Shown here piece after piece: positions 8,458-17,844 of a stretch of DNA of 64,000 nucleotides. Within the stretch, counting starts at the first letter, position 1. Each line of letters begins with the position of its first letter. The position numbers and the translations under genes were made by a program. The stretch comes from Chryseobacterium taeanense (GTDB lineage Bacteria; Bacteroidota; Bacteroidia; Flavobacteriales; Weeksellaceae). The notes beneath the pieces are model-generated. The model ran no database searches. It was not told the DNA's origin and worked only from the letters and a program-made list of their open reading frames with translations. The stretch is from assembly GCF_900099685.1 (NCBI RefSeq), contig NZ_FNDW01000002.1:434001-498000 (forward strand). The letters are read 5' to 3'.

Positions 8458-9488
8458 TATAATTCGTCTTTGATGATTTTAATAAATTCATTCACCGGTT
8501 CGTCGCTTGTATTCCATGAAGTAATAAGACGTATGGCCGAAGATTTGTCGTCAACTTTTTTCCAGACATAAAATTCAAATTTCTCTGAAAGTTTTTCAAT
8601 CAGATCGTTGCTCAATACAGGAAAAATCTGGTTGGTATGTGTATCCGCCAAAAACTGAATTCCTCTTTCCTTCATCGCATTTTTCATCTTCATCGCCTGC
8701 TGATTCGCCTGTTTTGCCAGCTCGAAATACAGCTCATTTTTCATTAGCTCTAAAAACTGAATTCCAAGCAGTCTTCCTTTAGCCAGTAAAGCCCCTTTTT
8801 GTTTGACGTTAAAAGCAAAATCCTGTTTCAGTTCTTTATTATTTATTACGATAGCTTCTCCAATCAATGCTCCGTTTTTGGTTCCGCCCAGATAAAAGAT
8901 ATCTGTAAGCTCCGCAACTTGTTCAAGATTAAGGTCACTCGTTTCTGCCGTCAGTCCATGTCCCATTCTCGCCCCATCCATAAATAAATAAAGGTTATTT
9001 TCTTTACAGAAGACTGAGAGATTTTTAAGTTCGTTAAAAGTATAAATCGTTCCCAGTTCCGTAGAGTTGGAAATGTAAACCAGTTTTGGCATTACCTGAT
9101 GCGGAACATTTTTATGACTTTCAAGAATGGGAATGATATCGGCAGGTGTCAGTTTTCCATCTTCTTTTTCTACACTTAATATTTTGTGTCCGGTGGCTTC
9201 AATAGCTCCTGTTTCATTATTTAAAATATGTCCTGTACTTGCAGAAATCGCACATTGATAAGGCCTTAAAACAGAAGAGATCACAATCAGGTTTGCCTGG
9301 GTGCCTCCGGAAACAAAATAAATTTCCGATTGCGGATTTTTAATTTTTTGCCTGATGAGATCTTTAGCTTCTAAGGAATACTGATCTTCTCCGTAACCTG
9401 CCTGTTGATCGTAGTTAGATGATAATAAAGCCTGTAAAATATTGGGATGACAACCTTCCGAATAATCGTTTTTAAATGAAAATTTCAT
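8457..9488 (-). CDS. low-specificity L-threonine aldolase-like PLP enzyme
   Basis: The 343-residue fold-type I PLP enzyme of the beta-eliminating lyase family cleaves threonine or allo-threonine to glycine and acetaldehyde. It shows YGEDQYS near the N-terminus, FVSGGTQANL (about 50-70), HILNNETGAIEATGHK, LFMDGARMGHGL (PLP-ring Asp) and the Schiff-base Lys in YLGGTKNGA. It is divergent from the DtxR/MntR-type regulator with an 85-base shared spacer, so shared regulation is possible but not shown. Related enzymes can act on other beta-hydroxy amino acids. Confidence 0.88.
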   Translation of the reverse strand: MKFSFKNDYSEGCHPNILQALLSSNYDQQAGYGEDQYSLEAKDLIRQKIKNPQSEIYFVSGGTQANLIVISSVLRPYQCAISASTGHILNNETGAIEATGHKILSVEKEDGKLTPADIIPILESHKNVPHQVMPKLVYISNSTELGTIYTFNELKNLSVFCKENNLYLFMDGARMGHGLTAETSDLNLEQVAELTDIFYLGGTKNGALIGEAIVINNKELKQDFAFNVKQKGALLAKGRLLGIQFLELMKNELYFELAKQANQQAMKMKNAMKERGIQFLADTHTNQIFPVLSNDLIEKLSEKFEFYVWKKVDDKSSAIRLITSWNTSDEPVNEFIKIIKDEL

Positions 9489-9544
9489 AGTGTAAAATTA
9501 AAAAAACTAAGACTAACAATCTTATATTATTGATAATAATTTGT

Positions 9545-9552
9545 TAGATTTG
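9545..9552 (+). promoter_or_regulatory. -7 element TAGATTTG for the DtxR/MntR-type gene
   Basis: TAGATTTG matches TAnnTTTG and is 21 bases before the TTG start at 9574, in the divergent spacer. The surrounding run of AT dyads could hold a metal-regulator operator, but no clean consensus is seen. Confidence 0.5.
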
Positions 9553-9573
9553 TAGTATAAAGCCTCTAACATT

Positions 9574-10230
9574 TTGAAAACAACACTTACGGAAGAAAAC
9601 TACCTCAAAGCTTTATTTCACTTGGTAGACAGTGAAAGCAAAGTAACGATTAATGAGCTCAGCAAATTTTTATCCGTAAAAATGCCGAGTGTCAACAATA
9701 TGATGAAGAAGTTTGCCGATAAAAACTGGGTTATTTATGAGACCTACAAACCTCTCATCGTTACAGAAAAAGGAAGACGCGAAGCCGCTCTGGTGGTAAG
9801 AAAGCACAGGCTTACTGAAATGTTTCTGGTTAAAAAAATGAATTTTGGATGGGAAAATGTTCATGAAATTGCCGAGCAGCTTGAGCATGTACATTCCACA
9901 ATATTTTTTGATAAAATGGATGAAATTCTGGATCATCCGAAATTCGATCCACATGGTGAGCCTATTCCCGACAAAGACGGAAATATCATTTCTCAGGATC
10001 TGCAAAAACTGAGTTCCTGCAATGTTGGTGAAACAGTAATATTCACTTCCGTAACACTTTCCGATGATGCATTTCTCAATTATCTCACCGAAAGAAATTT
10101 ACTATTAAATAAAAAAATAAAGATTATAAAAATTGAGAGTTTTGATAAATCTATAACCGTAGAAGTTGACGGAAAACAGGAAGTTCTTAGCAGAATGGCA
10201 ACAGATAAGATTCTCGTTAAAAATAAATAG
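9574..10230 (+). CDS. DtxR/MntR-family metal-dependent transcriptional regulator
   Basis: The 218-residue protein has an N-terminal winged helix (LTEENYLKALFHL, INELSKFLSVKMPSVNNMMKKF), a dimerisation and metal-binding region with MFLVKKMNFGWENVHEIAEQLEHV (typical metal ligands Met, Glu and His), a DPHGEPIP motif, and a C-terminal FeoA/SH3-like domain. The family senses Mn(II) or Fe(II) and represses uptake genes. TTG at 9574 is chosen because conserved TEENYLKAL follows at once and no ATG is upstream in frame. No transporter lies next to it. The metal is unknown. Confidence 0.9.
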   Translation: MKTTLTEENYLKALFHLVDSESKVTINELSKFLSVKMPSVNNMMKKFADKNWVIYETYKPLIVTEKGRREAALVVRKHRLTEMFLVKKMNFGWENVHEIAEQLEHVHSTIFFDKMDEILDHPKFDPHGEPIPDKDGNIISQDLQKLSSCNVGETVIFTSVTLSDDAFLNYLTERNLLLNKKIKIIKIESFDKSITVEVDGKQEVLSRMATDKILVKNK

Positions 10231-10233
10231 CTT

Positions 10234-10265
10234 CAACTTATCCACAAAAAAATGTGGATAAGTTG
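10234..10265. repeat. 13-bp palindrome made of two inverted perfect DnaA boxes
   Basis: TTATCCACA at 10238-10246 and TGTGGATAA at 10253-10261 are perfect DnaA-box 9-mers in inverted orientation, embedded in a 13-bp perfect stem with an A6 loop, four bases after the regulator's stop codon. It could be a transcription terminator, though no T-run follows, or a DnaA-binding site. No replication genes lie nearby. Confidence 0.6.
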
Positions 10266-10393
10266 TGAATTTTAACATTTCGTTTATTGTAAATACGAAT
10301 TTTTATTTCTACATTTACTACGAAATACAACTGAAGTGGAAACATATTTTGCTTTTTTCAGATCTGAAATTGCAATTAAATTTATAAAAATTT

Positions 10394-10423
10394 AAGCACA
10401 GCATCGTCGGCTGTGCTTTTTTA
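10394..10423 (+). terminator. rho-independent terminator
   Basis: The 9-bp stem AAGCACAGC / GCTGTGCTT with a 7-base loop is followed by a T-run. It lies 160 bases after the regulator stop, so it could end that transcript or a small RNA from 10270-10420; I see no promoter strong enough to support the latter. Confidence 0.75.
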
Positions 10424-10462
10424 TTGTTGTCTAATTAAAAAAATGAGATGTTTTTATCTACT

Positions 10463-10491
10463 GAATCCGTTCCTAAAGAGCGGATTCTTTT
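10463..10491. terminator. hairpin GAATCCG / CGGATTC, possible terminator
   Basis: A 7-bp stem with an 11-base loop is followed by TTTT in the AT-rich spacer before the tRNA gene. The remainder of 10231-10559 shows no ORF. Confidence 0.45.
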
Positions 10492-10545
10492 AATTTATTA
10501 GACTTATATATAACTCTCATTATTTTACATTTTAATTTTTTTTAA

Positions 10546-10553
10546 TACATTTG
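10546..10553 (+). promoter_or_regulatory. -7 element TACATTTG for tRNA-Arg
   Basis: TACATTTG matches TAnnTTTG and ends 7 bases before the 5' end of the mature tRNA, so transcription would begin almost at the tRNA itself. Confidence 0.6.
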
Positions 10554-10559
10554 GAGCAC

Positions 10560-10631
10560 GGTCTCATAGTTCAACGGATAGAATAGAAGTTTCCTAAACT
10601 TTAGATCCAAGTTCGATTCTTGGTGAGATCA
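10560..10631 (+). tRNA. tRNA-Arg(CCU)
   Basis: A 72-base cloverleaf can be drawn: acceptor GGTCTCA / TGAGATC (one G-T pair) with discriminator A, D-arm GTTC / GAAT, anticodon stem GAAGT / ACTTT with loop TTCCTAA (anticodon CCT, reading AGG), and T-arm CCAAG / CTTGG with loop TTCGATT. CCA is not encoded. A terminator follows about 35 bases downstream. Confidence 0.93.
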
Positions 10632-10665
10632 CTCGATTTTCCCCTATTTAAGTTTACAAATAAAT

Positions 10666-10691
10666 AAGCCGGCAGATAATTCTGCCGGCTT
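10666..10691 (+). terminator. terminator after tRNA-Arg
   Basis: The 11-bp perfect stem AAGCCGGCAGA / TCTGCCGGCTT has a 4-base loop, is GC-rich, and has only a short T-run. It is the likely end of the tRNA transcript. Confidence 0.8.
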
Positions 10692-10874
10692 TAAAAACAA
10701 AAATTGATATGGATATGATTAAGATATGTTTTTTTACTATTCTTAACTACATCAAATTTATATTTATTTAGAATTATTAAAAATAATATTTGGTGATATT
10801 TGTCATGTTTCTGGATATTTTTTCATGAGCTGCTTAAAGAAATTATTGAAATTTGATATAAAAAAATAATGCTG

Positions 10875-11252
10875 TTACTTATTAAAGAATTCTCCGAAAT
10901 GCCACAAAACACCGCACGGATCATGTACAAAACATTCTTTTCCCCAAGGCATTGTTTTCACTGGCGATAGTTTTGCAGTAGGATATTTATCCGTAAGATG
11001 GAGGCTTTCAAGGTAATTCCAAAATTCATCTGTATTTTCTACTTCCACAAAAAGCATGGTATTATCAATCCAGTCTTTCACATAGGCATCCTGAAGATAA
11101 AATGCTGTTTCATTCCGGCGAAATAAGGATAGTTTCGGCTCCAATATGATTTCTTCAAAACCGAGATCTTTATAAAAATTTCGGCTGGTTTCAAAGTTTT
11201 GGGATCCGACAAAAGGGCGGATAGATTTTAAATTTTCATTCATGATTATCAT
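10875..11252 (-). CDS. VOC (glyoxalase/bleomycin-resistance) family protein
   Basis: The 125-residue protein carries the paired beta-alpha-beta-beta-beta VOC fold: IRPFVGSQNFETSRNFYKDLGFEE at the N-terminus and MPWGKECFVHDPCGVLWHFGEF at the C-terminus. VOC proteins bind a metal and act in glyoxalase, dioxygenase or antibiotic-binding roles; the substrate is unknown. Its ATG overlaps the TAA of the upstream M28 peptidase (TAATG), so the two are translationally coupled; a second Met three codons on is an alternative start. Confidence 0.85.
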   Translation of the reverse strand: MIIMNENLKSIRPFVGSQNFETSRNFYKDLGFEEIILEPKLSLFRRNETAFYLQDAYVKDWIDNTMLFVEVENTDEFWNYLESLHLTDKYPTAKLSPVKTMPWGKECFVHDPCGVLWHFGEFFNK

Positions 11253-12265
11253 TATTTCTTATCTACCACGATTCTCTCGGGTCTGTTTGCAATTTCCCAG
11301 GCTGTTGCAAAAACGAGTTGAGTTCTCTTAGTAAGAAGCTCATAGTCAATTTTCTCAGGATCATCAGTTGGTTTATGATAATCTTCATGAATACCGTCAA
11401 AAAAGAAAGCGACAGGAACATTATTTTTGGCAAAATTATAATGATCTGATCTGTAATACAACCTTTGCGGATCAGCAGGATCGTCGTATTTGTAGTTCAG
11501 CTCCAGATTATTTGTTTTTTTGTTTGCTTCTTCATTGAGTACTTTGAGCTGTGAGCTTAGCATTTCAGAACCGATGACATAAACATATTGCTTGCCTCTG
11601 TTTTCGGGATCATCACGACCAATCATATCAATATTCAGATCAACCACTGTATTGGCAAGTGGAAAAACGGGATTTTCCGCATAATATGCAGATCCGAAAA
11701 GACCATGCTCCTCTCCCGTTACATGAAGAAATAATACCGATCTTTTAGGTCCTTTTCCGGCTTTCTTAGCACTTTGGAAAGCTTTTGCGATTTCCATAAC
11801 GGCTACAGTTCCGCTTCCGTCATCATCGGCACCATTATAAACGACTCCATTTTTTGTTCCTACATGATCATAATGTGCTGAAACCACAACAATTTCTTCA
11901 GGTTTTTCAGAACCTTCTACAAAAGCCAGAATATTTTCAGAATCTGGAAGAGTCGATCCGCCGAACTTTTTCATGAAATCGGAAGGAACTTTCTGGTAAT
12001 AAGAACCAAGTGCTTTAGGATAAGAAATTCCAAGATTTTTATAATAATTAACCATATATGCTCCTGCCCTTTTTTGTCCGGGACTACCTGTATCTCTGCC
12101 TTCCATCTCGTCAGAAGCGATAACGTATAGATTTTTCTTTAAATCAGAAGATTTAATTTCTTTGTAGGCAGAAAGAAAAGCTTTATCATATTTTGATGAA
12201 TTCTTTGCTGTTCCGCAGCTTACCAGTAAGGCTATTGAAAATATCGGGATTAATAGTTTTATCAT
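11252..12265 (-). CDS. M28-family zinc aminopeptidase, lipoprotein
   Basis: The 337-residue peptidase has a lipoprotein signal, MIKLLIPIFSIALLVSC. It carries the M28 co-catalytic zinc ligands: VVVSAHYDHVG (His, Asp), NGADDDGSGTVAVMEIA (bridging Asp), HVTGEEHGLFGS (Glu-Glu), NIDMIGRDD (Asp) and YHKPTDDPEKIDYE (His). It probably trims peptides in the periplasm or on the cell surface. It leads a two-gene unit with the overlapping VOC gene. Confidence 0.92.
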   Translation of the reverse strand: MIKLLIPIFSIALLVSCGTAKNSSKYDKAFLSAYKEIKSSDLKKNLYVIASDEMEGRDTGSPGQKRAGAYMVNYYKNLGISYPKALGSYYQKVPSDFMKKFGGSTLPDSENILAFVEGSEKPEEIVVVSAHYDHVGTKNGVVYNGADDDGSGTVAVMEIAKAFQSAKKAGKGPKRSVLFLHVTGEEHGLFGSAYYAENPVFPLANTVVDLNIDMIGRDDPENRGKQYVYVIGSEMLSSQLKVLNEEANKKTNNLELNYKYDDPADPQRLYYRSDHYNFAKNNVPVAFFFDGIHEDYHKPTDDPEKIDYELLTKRTQLVFATAWEIANRPERIVVDKK

Positions 12266-12329
12266 TATAAATTTTATTTGCCTAAAAATAACTAATTTTA
12301 TTTGAATTCACACGAACGTGTAAATTTAT

Positions 12330-12337
12330 TATATTTG
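12330..12337 (+). promoter_or_regulatory. -7 element TATATTTG for the aminotransferase
   Basis: TATATTTG matches TAnnTTTG and lies 16 bases before the ATG at 12354, implying a very short leader. A TTTG at 12301 is a possible -33 box but the spacing is slightly long. Confidence 0.55.
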
Positions 12338-12353
12338 ACTAAATGCAAAATTT

Positions 12354-13493
12354 ATGGAGAAAGTTTACGGATTTACCCATTACTCCTTTTTTTCTGAAAT
12401 GTCTGAGCTGGCTTTGAAAAACAACAGCTTTGATCTTTCATTAGGTCTTGCTGATTTTGATATCGATCCGCATCTTAAAACATTTTTGAAAGAAGCAGCC
12501 GATCAGTCAACGCACCATTATGAACCTCTTGCGGGAAACCCGCTGCTGATTGGAAGTATAATCCGTTATAATTCCAAAAGAGCTAACAGCATTTTTCTAA
12601 ATGATGGGCAGGTGACCATTACACCATGTGCAACCTTTACATTATATACAGCTCTCAAATGTATTATTAATCAAGGAGATGAAGTTATTGTCATTCAACC
12701 ATCTTACTATACTTATGGTCCTTCGATTGTTTTAAATCACGGAATCCCTGTTTACTACGATCTTGATGTCGATTTTACAATTAACTGGGAGAAACTTAAA
12801 AGCTGTATTTCTGAAAGAACGAAAGCTATTATTGTAAATTCACCACAAAATCCTACCGGAAAAGTATGGTCAAAAACCGAATGGAATCAGCTTTACGAAA
12901 TCATAAAACATCAAGAAATTTACCTGATTTCCGAAGAAATCTATGACACTTACTGTTATGACGGAAATGAGCATTACAGTGCGTTTCTTCACCCGGAACT
13001 TCAAAAAAGAACTTTCTGTATTTTTTCATTCGGAAAAATGTTTCATTCCACAGGATGGAAAGTGAGTTATCTTTTATCTTCCGAAGATCTCACTGCAAAA
13101 TTCAGATGCCATCAGCAGTACATATCTTACAGCGCCAATGCCCCATGCCAGTACGCAATCGCCAGATATCTGGATATATTTGATCCTTCTGAAAATCAGC
13201 ATCTGATGCAGAAAAAGCGTGATATTTTTAATGATCTCATTAAGGAAACTCCTTTTATAGTGGAACATAGAGCTGAAGGCGCAGTTTTTCAGGTTGTGAA
13301 TTTCAGAAATATTTCCCAGACGATGACTGATGTAGAATTTTCAAAATGGCTTACAATTGATAAAAAGGTAGCATGCCTTCCGCTTTCTGCTTTTTACAAC
13401 TCCAAACAAAACTCGGATCACGTACGCTTCAGCTTTGCGAAGAATGATGATCTTATCATTAATGCATTAGAACATCTGAGAAAAAATCTTTAA
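12354..13493 (+). CDS. class I/II aminotransferase, methionine-aminotransferase (YbdL)-like
   Basis: The 379-residue PLP aminotransferase shows SLGLADFDIDP at the N-terminus, HYEPLAGNPLL, the Asn of NSPQNPTGKVW, the Asp/Tyr replaced region LISEEIYDTYCYDG, the Schiff-base Lys in FSFGKMFHSTGWK, and an Arg for the alpha-carboxylate in DHVRFSFAKN. The family signature best fits methionine/kynurenine-type aminotransferases (YbdL, KAT). The amino donor is not certain. It is a single gene, convergent with hppA. Confidence 0.87.
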   Translation: MEKVYGFTHYSFFSEMSELALKNNSFDLSLGLADFDIDPHLKTFLKEAADQSTHHYEPLAGNPLLIGSIIRYNSKRANSIFLNDGQVTITPCATFTLYTALKCIINQGDEVIVIQPSYYTYGPSIVLNHGIPVYYDLDVDFTINWEKLKSCISERTKAIIVNSPQNPTGKVWSKTEWNQLYEIIKHQEIYLISEEIYDTYCYDGNEHYSAFLHPELQKRTFCIFSFGKMFHSTGWKVSYLLSSEDLTAKFRCHQQYISYSANAPCQYAIARYLDIFDPSENQHLMQKKRDIFNDLIKETPFIVEHRAEGAVFQVVNFRNISQTMTDVEFSKWLTIDKKVACLPLSAFYNSKQNSDHVRFSFAKNDDLIINALEHLRKNL

Positions 13494-13514
13494 ATTTTTA
13501 GGTAAATAAAAAAA

Positions 13515-13539
13515 TAAGCACCGCAAAAAGCAGTGCTTA
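13515..13539 (-). terminator. terminator for the pyrophosphatase gene
   Basis: The stem TAAGCACCGC / GCAGTGCTTA, with one mismatch and an A5 loop, has its T-run on the minus strand. It lies between the convergent genes. Confidence 0.8.
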
Positions 13540-13563
13540 GTATTATCATTCAAGAGAACTCTG

Positions 13564-16287
13564 TTAAAGGCTTAAAACTCTTACATCAATTCTTCTGTTT
13601 TTAGCCTTACATTCGTCAGTATCATTATCTTCACACACTGGATGTTGAGCGCCATAACCTTCAGTTTCTATCCTGTCACCGGCAATTCCCAGTTCCAATA
13701 ATTTTAATTTTGCAGTTTGCGCCCTCAGATTAGAAAGTTTCTGATTACTTTCTTCATTACCTGTATTGTCTGTGTAACCTCCGAGTTTTATTTTCATTTC
13801 CGGATAAGCATTAAGGATTTCTACCAGGTTTAAAAGCTGTGCTTCGGCACCGGTTCTCAATTCGCCAGATCCGGTTTCAAAATAAAGATTTTCCAGAGTA
13901 AACCATGTGTCAGGATTCAAAACTGTCTGATCTTTGTCTTTAACCATTTCATACATATTGTACAACTGACTGTTTTCACCAATAGAAATTTTCTTTCCAT
14001 CTTTCAGCTGTATTTCTTTTAAAGTTCCCGTATCATATACAAAATCTCCGTTTTCATTCAGGTAACCTTTTATTTCAGGAACAGAAACCATTGAGGTACT
14101 TCCCGAAACGGAATCTGTATTTTTAATTCCTGTCAAACTTTCAATTTTAGCTTTTCGGTTAGCTTCAATTTTATCTTTATGCATAACAGCTAATGTCGGT
14201 GCGATAACCAATGAAACGATGGACATCAGTTTAATCAAAATATTCATCGAAGGTCCGGAAGTATCTTTGAAAGGATCTCCTACCGTATCCCCTGTCACAG
14301 ATGCTTTATGAGGTTCTGAACCTTTATAATAAGTCTGCCCGTTGATATTCACTCCCTTTTCAAAAGATTTTTTTGCATTGTCCCAGGCACCTCCGGCATT
14401 ATTCTGAAACATTCCCATTAAAACGCCACTTACTGTGGCGCCGGCAAGGAATCCGCCTAGTACTTCCGGGCCGAAAATAAAACCGATCAATAAAGGGGAA
14501 ACAATAGCAATCGCACCCGGAAGCATCATCTTTCTGATGGAAGCATCAGTAGAAATAGCCACACATTTTTCATATTCAGGCTGGGCTTTTCCTTCAAGAA
14601 TCCCTGGAATTTCACGGAATTGCCTTCTTACTTCTTCCACCATGGCCATAGCAGCCTGTCCGACAGCTGTGATTGCCAGCGAAGAAAATATGAAAGGAAT
14701 CATTCCACCTACAAAGAGTCCTGCTAATACATCAGCTCTGTAAATATCAATTCCGTCAATGCCTGCAATTCCGACAAACGCTGCGAAAAGAGCAAGAGCG
14801 GTTAAAGCTGCAGAAGCAATGGCAAATCCTTTTCCGGTAGCTGCTGTTGTATTTCCTACCGCATCCAGAATATCAGTTTTTTCTCGAACTTCTTTAGGTA
14901 ATTCGCTCATTTCAGCAATTCCGCCTGCATTATCAGCAATCGGACCGAATGCATCGATGGCAAGCTGCATGGCAGTGGTTGCCATCATACCTGCTGCTGC
15001 AATAGCAACACCGTAAAGTCCGGCGCAGAGGTATGAGCCATAGATTCCTCCTGCTAAAACGATAATAGGAAGCAAGGTTGATTCCATTCCTACCGAGAGT
15101 CCACCGATGATGTTAGTTGCATGGCCTGTAGAAGACTGTCTCACAATACTGGAAACAGGTCTTTTTCCCATTGCCGTATAATATTCAGTGATAATACTCA
15201 TCAAAGTTCCTACAACAAGTCCTACCATTATCGCTCCGAAAACACCCATTTTAGAAAATTCATGCCCACGTAAAACCATTGTTTCAGGTAAGAGGTAATT
15301 CACCAAAAAATAAGAAGATACAGCTGTAATCACAATACTTCCCCAGTTTCCGAGATTTAATGCATTCTGAACATTAGAGGTGGATGAATCTTCGTTGTCA
15401 TTTATTCTTACAAATAAAGTCCCAATGATGGAAAATATAATTCCGGTACCTGCGATAAGCATCGGCAGAAGAATTGGTGCAAAGCCTCCGAAGGCATCTT
15501 CTGAAACAGTTTCCCTGCCTAAGACCATTGTTGCTAAAACCGTTGCTACGTACGAACCAAAAAGGTCGGCGCCCATTCCTGCAACGTCTCCAACGTTATC
15601 ACCAACGTTATCTGCAATGGTAGCCGGATTTCGTGGATCATCTTCGGGAATTCCCGCTTCTACTTTCCCTACAAGGTCGGCACCTACGTCTGCTGCTTTC
15701 GTATAAATACCACCACCTACTCTCGCAAATAAAGCGATAGATTCTGCGCCCAGGGAAAAACCGGTAAGGATCTCAATTGTTCTTTCCATTTCTTCAGAGT
15801 CGACATGAGCATCCGGGGCAAAGATCTGTTTTATAACTAAAAACAGAGTTCCTAATCCCAGAACTGCCAGACCTGCAACTCCCATTCCCATGACCGAACC
15901 GCCCGTGAAGGAAACTTTTAAAGCTTTTGAAAGTGAAGTTCTCGCTGCTTCTGCTGTTCTGACGTTGGCTTTTGTCGCAATTTTCATTCCGATAAATCCA
16001 GCCAGTGCTGAAAACACGGCTCCCACAACAAAGGCAAGGCCTATACTCCAGTGAGAATTTGCATTACTGGAACCCATCACTGCCAAAAGAATGGCAACAA
16101 TAACCACAAAGTAGGTTAAAATCTTGTACTCTGCTTTTAAAAAAGCCATCGCACCGTCAGCGATATGACCGCTGATTATTTTCATTTTTTCATTTCCGGC
16201 ATTTTGTTTACTTACCCAGTTACTTTGAAAAAAAGTGTACAGTAAAGCAATAACACCGAAAATTGGGACTAACACAAATAGATCCAT
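13564..16287 (-). CDS. hppA: membrane ion-pumping pyrophosphatase with C-terminal OmpA domain
   Basis: This is a membrane pyrophosphatase that couples PPi hydrolysis to Na+ or H+ transport. Residues about 1-715 match the 16-helix family: [31 protein letters not shown], split here by the DNVGDNVGD substrate motif, and the C-terminal [13 protein letters not shown]. The motif [10 protein letters not shown] has Ala where K+-independent enzymes have Lys, so K+ dependence is expected. The protein has 907 residues, not about 700. After a linker, residues about 790-907 form an OmpA-like peptidoglycan-binding domain ([40 protein letters not shown]). Because the family's C-terminus faces the periplasm, the domain could reach the cell wall. 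The ion is not decided by sequence here. Confidence 0.92.
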   Translation of the reverse strand: MDLFVLVPIFGVIALLYTFFQSNWVSKQNAGNEKMKIISGHIADGAMAFLKAEYKILTYFVVIVAILLAVMGSSNANSHWSIGLAFVVGAVFSALAGFIGMKIATKANVRTAEAARTSLSKALKVSFTGGSVMGMGVAGLAVLGLGTLFLVIKQIFAPDAHVDSEEMERTIEILTGFSLGAESIALFARVGGGIYTKAADVGADLVGKVEAGIPEDDPRNPATIADNVGDNVGDVAGMGADLFGSYVATVLATMVLGRETVSEDAFGGFAPILLPMLIAGTGIIFSIIGTLFVRINDNEDSSTSNVQNALNLGNWGSIVITAVSSYFLVNYLLPETMVLRGHEFSKMGVFGAIMVGLVVGTLMSIITEYYTAMGKRPVSSIVRQSSTGHATNIIGGLSVGMESTLLPIIVLAGGIYGSYLCAGLYGVAIAAAGMMATTAMQLAIDAFGPIADNAGGIAEMSELPKEVREKTDILDAVGNTTAATGKGFAIASAALTALALFAAFVGIAGIDGIDIYRADVLAGLFVGGMIPFIFSSLAITAVGQAAMAMVEEVRRQFREIPGILEGKAQPEYEKCVAISTDASIRKMMLPGAIAIVSPLLIGFIFGPEVLGGFLAGATVSGVLMGMFQNNAGGAWDNAKKSFEKGVNINGQTYYKGSEPHKASVTGDTVGDPFKDTSGPSMNILIKLMSIVSLVIAPTLAVMHKDKIEANRKAKIESLTGIKNTDSVSGSTSMVSVPEIKGYLNENGDFVYDTGTLKEIQLKDGKKISIGENSQLYNMYEMVKDKDQTVLNPDTWFTLENLYFETGSGELRTGAEAQLLNLVEILNAYPEMKIKLGGYTDNTGNEESNQKLSNLRAQTAKLKLLELGIAGDRIETEGYGAQHPVCEDNDTDECKAKNRRIDVRVLSL

Positions 16288-16522
16288 AGTTTAATATTTT
16301 TTTGGTAATAGAGTATTAAATATAATGAATTATTCTGATGAATCTATTTAAAATACTTATATCTGTTTAAAAATCATAAAGTTAAACGGTTAAGCAAATT
16401 TTTATAATGCTTTTTCAATAAAATATTTAGTGTAAAAATAATTTGTAAGGTGCTTTAAAATAAAATATGGTTATGAGAGATTTCGCTTATTGCAATCTTT
16501 AAATTAAACAGGCAAAAAAAAT

Positions 16523-17692
16523 TCAGGCGTTTTGTTTGAGATACTCTTTTTTATTCAATGTAATGTCAAGAATTTTACCGTTTCTTTTCACTTTTACTGT
16601 AATGGTTTTCTGATCTTTTTCCATGCGATTGATGAAGTAATGGCAGGCAGTATCTCTGTCGAGATTCTCAAGATGTTCGTTATTAATACTAACGATGGCA
16701 TCCCCTATTTTGAGTGGAAAATTTTCTTCTCCAAAAACAAAAGTTACCATTCCGTTTCCATTGATAAAGCGGTAACTGAAACCGAAAGATTCGAGAGAAG
16801 ATGGACTTGTAGCGATCCTTTTCATATAAATCCTGCTGTTTTTCCAATCGAGTACAAAAATAAAGTCCTTAAAAAATTCATTGCCTATGAGATCTGTTTT
16901 TCCGGTACTCATTCTTTCGTTCTGAAATATCCTATTTCCTAACTTTACGGAATCGGCGCGGAAAATATATCCTGATGCAGGCTGTGCTGTGCCGAAAGCC
17001 CCAGTGGTACGTGTCCCAAAGGTTTTTATAAAGGTCTTAAAAGATTCAGGATTTACTTCATCAGAAGATACTTCCATTCTTCCGGAAAAACCCGTGTCAA
17101 AAGTCAGGCTCAAGTTTTTGTTCAAAAGTGACATATTGATCTTTGGTGTTTTCTGTAGCTGAGCAGTGAAAGGAATAACGGTTTCATAATCATCCACATT
17201 AAGAAGATTAAGATCATTGGAAGCTACAAGTGAATTTTCAGAATAGTTGATCTTCCAGAAGAGTTTTGCCATCTGATTGGCTCCGATAATACCGTCGACT
17301 TGTAAGCAACCCAGTTCTGCTAAATTGAGATCCAGGACAATAGCGCCTACATTTTTAAAAATCAAATCATCTACCTTCATTTCCGGAAGTTCGGTAAAGA
17401 TCTGCTGCTGTACCTTTTCATCGGAATCTTTGATGGATTTTTTATATATTTTCTTAAGATTAAGTTCGTTGTAAATTTTTTGAGAAATTACAGTCGGTGC
17501 TCCGGTATCAAACAGAAAATTATAAAATTTTCCATTGATGTTCACCTTCACAAAAGGCAGATTGTTTTCAAATCTCAGGTTAATTTTTTCGACCGGATGT
17601 TGGAGTTTCACCTCTCCTTTTTCAAAAAACTTTTTAGATTGCCCAAATGCAATTGTTGAGAATAGAATGAGTGAGTATATTATTTTTCGCAT
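16523..17692 (-). CDS. secreted aspartyl protease with PDZ domain
   Basis: The 389-residue protein has a Sec signal (MRKIIYSLILFSTIAFGQ). Two pepsin/retropepsin-like lobes each carry an Asp-Thr-Gly triad: FLFDTGAPTVI at about 60 and LTFDTGFSGRM at about 200, so one chain could form the complete two-Asp active site. A C-terminal PDZ domain follows (FPLKIGDAIVSINNEHLENL, about 325-375). It is likely a periplasmic or surface protease; its target is unknown. It is a single gene with AT-rich flanks and no clear promoter. Confidence 0.85.
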   Translation of the reverse strand: MRKIIYSLILFSTIAFGQSKKFFEKGEVKLQHPVEKINLRFENNLPFVKVNINGKFYNFLFDTGAPTVISQKIYNELNLKKIYKKSIKDSDEKVQQQIFTELPEMKVDDLIFKNVGAIVLDLNLAELGCLQVDGIIGANQMAKLFWKINYSENSLVASNDLNLLNVDDYETVIPFTAQLQKTPKINMSLLNKNLSLTFDTGFSGRMEVSSDEVNPESFKTFIKTFGTRTTGAFGTAQPASGYIFRADSVKLGNRIFQNERMSTGKTDLIGNEFFKDFIFVLDWKNSRIYMKRIATSPSSLESFGFSYRFINGNGMVTFVFGEENFPLKIGDAIVSINNEHLENLDRDTACHYFINRMEKDQKTITVKVKRNGKILDITLNKKEYLKQNA

Positions 17693-17844
17693 TGATTTAT
17701 TTTATGGTTAAATAAAGGGTTTTATTTTCATTACAAAACAAGCCAATCTTAGCTAAACTACAATTTGTAAATAATAATCTGAAAATAAATAACGATTTTC
17801 AAAAAACTATCCCAACGGACAGTTTTCTATACTATTAAAAAATT

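Noticed and set aside
10231..10559. Replication origin at the DnaA boxes
   Set aside because: Only two boxes, no box cluster and no dnaA or other replication gene nearby.
14435..15706. Long plus-strand ORFs inside hppA
   Set aside because: They are antisense shadows of a strongly conserved membrane protein gene, rich in Ala/Pro/Thr by codon mirror.
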